From positions 20,883,819-20,947,818 of the forward strand of contig JACBWW010000015.1 of the NCBI GenBank assembly GCA_020086605.1: 64,000 nucleotides of DNA. The letters run 5' to 3'. A model generated the notes under the pieces. It made no database searches. It worked only from the letters and a program-made list of their open reading frames with translations, and had not been told where the DNA came from. Each line of letters starts with the position of its first letter. Position 1 is the first letter of the stretch. Below are positions 61,001 to 64,000 of this stretch, piece by piece. A program made the translations under genes and the position numbers. Source of the DNA: Lanius collurio (lineage: Eukaryota; Chordata; Aves; Passeriformes; Laniidae).

Positions 61001-64000
61001 AAGGAGAACCCTGTTATCAAAACCACTAGTGTTCAGGCTTTGAACATTCCCTACAAAATTTTCAGGGTGAAAACCAACAGCTGTCTCCAGAGCCACAAGT
61101 ATAATAAAGATCTCCTTTTTGGTCCCTGTATCTCAGTTCTGAATTCCCTTTTCTCTTTTTCAAGCACATTAAAGTTAAATTGATCAGAACTCCACACTGT
61201 GATTATTAGAAGCATCATACAGAGAAGATTATAGAGGCTCAGTACAATCCCCTTTCACTTCAGATGCTGCAGTGCAGACCAGGAAGCCGTTACCTGGCCA
61301 CCACTCCATGTTCCTCTGAAAACATGTGCCAGCCCAATTAATGAGTTTTCTGAAAACTTTTTTATTCCTTTTTCTTCCCCAGCATGTACTGGTGTTCCTC
61401 AGAATGATGTGCTCAGTGTGGTTCCCATTACTCATGCATATTTTACCTTCTGTGTCTAGTGAGTTCAAATTGCTACAAACCATCCTTTTAACTGGTCAGA
61501 TTCATGCCCACCCAAGCCTCATCTCCACCTGTGTCAGTGACTGCACTTAAGAGAGTCAAGCTGGATGTGAGCCATTATCCCAGAGGTGGAAAACCAAGTC
61601 TTTACACACTAAATATATGGTTATATTTGTCCCAATGCAGTGGACAAAAGGATACAAGCCAGAGAACAGTAAAAATTCTTCACTAGAGATACAAAGGAGC
61701 CTATTTGGCAGGTGACACTTTTGATGCCTGTCAGTAATATACATGGCCATCTAGTGAAATGAACTGACATTTTTCTCAGAGAAAGTATTTCAAACTCAAT
61801 TCTGAAGTACAAGGATGAAGTGAAAAAGTAAAACCTATAGCACAGTTTGTTGGCATATTAAAGAGATAGGAGTGACATAAAGGACTGCCTCTCTTCTCAA
61901 AGATAGGTACAAGGATGCACCATTAACTGAACCATAAAGTTGCTACAAAATTTGTTTTTCTCAGTCTAAACCACCATAGAATAGTCTGCCCAGTTCTGTG
62001 GAAAAAAGAGGCAGAGAAGCAGTCATGGATGGATTCTGATAGGAGAGTACCCTCTACTGCATGCAGATGTGCCTCCCTCAATGCATGAAACAGGCCCTTA
62101 AGCACTCCTTGGTAATGAAATATGGATTTGCTGTTTCCCAGTCAGTGCAGAAAAGCATTATTGCCTCTAAATTTTAGGGAGAAGTTCTGGGGCTGTGGTA
62201 GGTAACATGATTTGTTCAGGCTCATCAACCAGCCATGGGCTGAACCTCAGAGAGGAGAGGGATGCTCCTTCCCTCGCAGGCTACTGCACTCAGGCTTCTC
62301 CATCACAGCTGCCCCAGCCAGCAAGTGTTCTCCAGGAGGAGAAAAGTGAGAGGCCACAAGGCCACTGGACAAAGAAATCAATCCCTTTTCAGCTGTCACA
62401 GCTAGAGAACTATTTGGTTTCATGTTCTTTTTTTCCATGCAAGTATGACTTACATGCACTGGAACCCATTAACAGCAGTTGGGTTAAGTCAATTTGTTAT
62501 CCAAGTAATGCATCACTAACAGTGCCTTAAAAATGAAAATGCATCCTGCTACTCCAGGGCAACTTCGGGAACCAGCCTGAACTGACTTGCTCCTCCCCAG
62601 CAGGGCTAGTGGTTGATCCAGCTAGAGGTGGATGCAAACACTGCAAAGTACAGAACAGAACCTTTTTGTTCTTAGTGATGCATGGAATATGAGAAGTTTG
62701 CAGTGTTTCCAAGGTCATGTCAGAAAATTAGGAGCAGTCAGTGCTGGGATTGGGCACACTGAGCAGGTGCCTCCTTAATGTGGCACATTACAGTAGTATT
62801 TAACATTTGATTAAAGTGAATACAATCAGTATTCCCTGGATCAATTTTCCTTTCTACTGGACATTGCATATCATACATTGCTGTGAAATATTTCAAGGAA
62901 GATAAGCAGTATAATTAGACATCATATTGCAAGCGAAATATAATTTGCATTTCTCTTAAGATATGTCCTGCTATCAATTCAGTCACTGATTCGAATTTTC
63001 TGAAAACTGTAGATGTTTACCAAAACAGTAATTTCCTGTTATTTTCATTCAACTACTTTAAATCACTTTAACGTGGAAGACCTAGAGATAGTAACTTCCC
63101 TATGATCACACTCTTCCAAGCTGAAGGAAATCTTGGAATGTAAGGAAGTAGCTTAGTTTGAAGGTTATGAACTATTTTTTTTTTTTCCTTTTTGGGATCC
63201 TGACACAGCTTATAAAGTACCTCAAAGCCCTTGAAAGTCGTGGCCAAAGCCAGTGTTACAGTAACCGAGAGACACTAGGTGCAGTTTTTGAACTTCTTGC
63301 CAGAAGCAAATACCAGTTTTGAAATCTGGATTGTTACTAAGGGACTGTCTCCCACAGAACCATATGTTACACAGCACTTGCATTTCTGCTGATAACTTAA
63401 GGTTTCCCCCCCCCTTTTCTCCAAGAAGGGTTGAGCACTGCAGAGCAGAAGCACAGATGCAAGTCCCTTTCACATGCTCCAATTTCAGCTTGGGAGTTCT
63501 ATATCAGGTCTGTGCAAAGAGGAGTCTGGCTTTGAGTCACAGTCTGAATGTGACAAAACTCTCTGGAGAAAAGTTATTGTCTCTGACCCTGAAACCTAAC
63601 CTTCACTAGATTTGTGTCTGTGAAATACAATCAGCGAAAACCAACATAGCATATTCTGAGTAATCATTAACCTTAATTAAACAGCTCGCCTGTTCTAATT
63701 TTCATTGTTCTCCTTCATGAGATAAAATGTAAGCAGTCAATGCAATCTTATCTTGCCTTTAGATGTGCCAAATTTCTGTTCTATGAGCAGAATTTTTCAA
63801 AAAACCCACTTTGGTTTTTTTGTGAAACAGGTATAATAAATACCAATTCTGTAGCACAATCCACTCCAATTGACATGATTTTAGCAAAATCAAGCTCTTT
63901 ATCCTCACTCCTGTGTTTAACATTAGTGATGCATTTGTCATAGTTCTGATAATATTGATCAGAAAAAATCTGTTTACATTTAAAATTGATTTTAAAAGAC
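58063..64000. other. Unique DNA to the right edge, no gene seen
   Basis: Only chance open frames and short simple repeats are present. The longest candidates (59083-59421, 62195-62530) have no domain and no matching splice borders. Confidence 0.55.
60670..60687 (+). repeat. (CAAA)n microsatellite
   Basis: About four and a half copies of CAAA in a row, uninterrupted. Confidence 0.85.

Noticed and set aside
1..64000. CRISPR arrays, operons, bacterial promoters or phage modules
   Set aside because: No spaced repeats or co-directional gene blocks occur apart from the retrovirus; the DNA is clearly vertebrate.

Overview
The window looks like bird nuclear DNA, most likely from a songbird. It is AT-rich and has no operon-like coding. 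It carries several CR1 LINE fragments with the typical GATTCTATGA-type 3' ends, avian ERVL-type LTR sequence, and a young endogenous retrovirus whose Env resembles avian alpharetroviral Env. The species call is inference from repeat content.

Region 1 (1 to about 6906) is the 3' three quarters of an endogenous retrovirus on the + strand. In order it has gag (open at the left window edge), pro with a dUTPase-like remnant and an aspartic protease, pol (RT, RNase H, integrase), env, and a 3' LTR. Gag, Pro and Pol lie in three frames, each shifted by -1 from the last. A canonical slippery heptamer sits in the correct register at each junction (AAAAAAC at 1227, AAATTTC at 2039). This is betaretrovirus-type organisation. 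Env has a transmembrane subunit of the alpharetroviral kind, so the provirus looks like a beta-like/alpha-like mosaic. Pro, Pol and Env have no internal stops and their catalytic residues are in place. Gag appears to have one frame break near its visible 5' end. The 5' LTR and primer binding site lie outside the window.

Region 2 (about 6907 to 64000) has no coding sequence that I can support. It holds solo LTRs, CR1 fragments and simple repeats in otherwise unique AT-rich DNA. Two solo LTRs of one short family (10095-10395 and 41396-41697) each have perfect 6-bp target duplications. The second interrupts a CR1 copy that still encodes a piece of reverse transcriptase. A third LTR (21654-22456) has perfect 12-bp terminal inverted repeats and a 4-bp duplication, and sits inside an older ERVL-type LTR. 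Further LTR candidates are at 14851-15780, 16381-16709, 30020-30340 and 31999-32371. CR1 fragments are at 18303-18505 (-), 24455-24646 (+), 37822-38241 (+) and 41034-42286 (+).

The unique DNA between repeats has the look of a gene desert or a long intron. A few stretches rich in homeodomain-like TAATTA cores (best at 22880-23300) could be conserved non-coding enhancers, but that needs alignment to other genomes.
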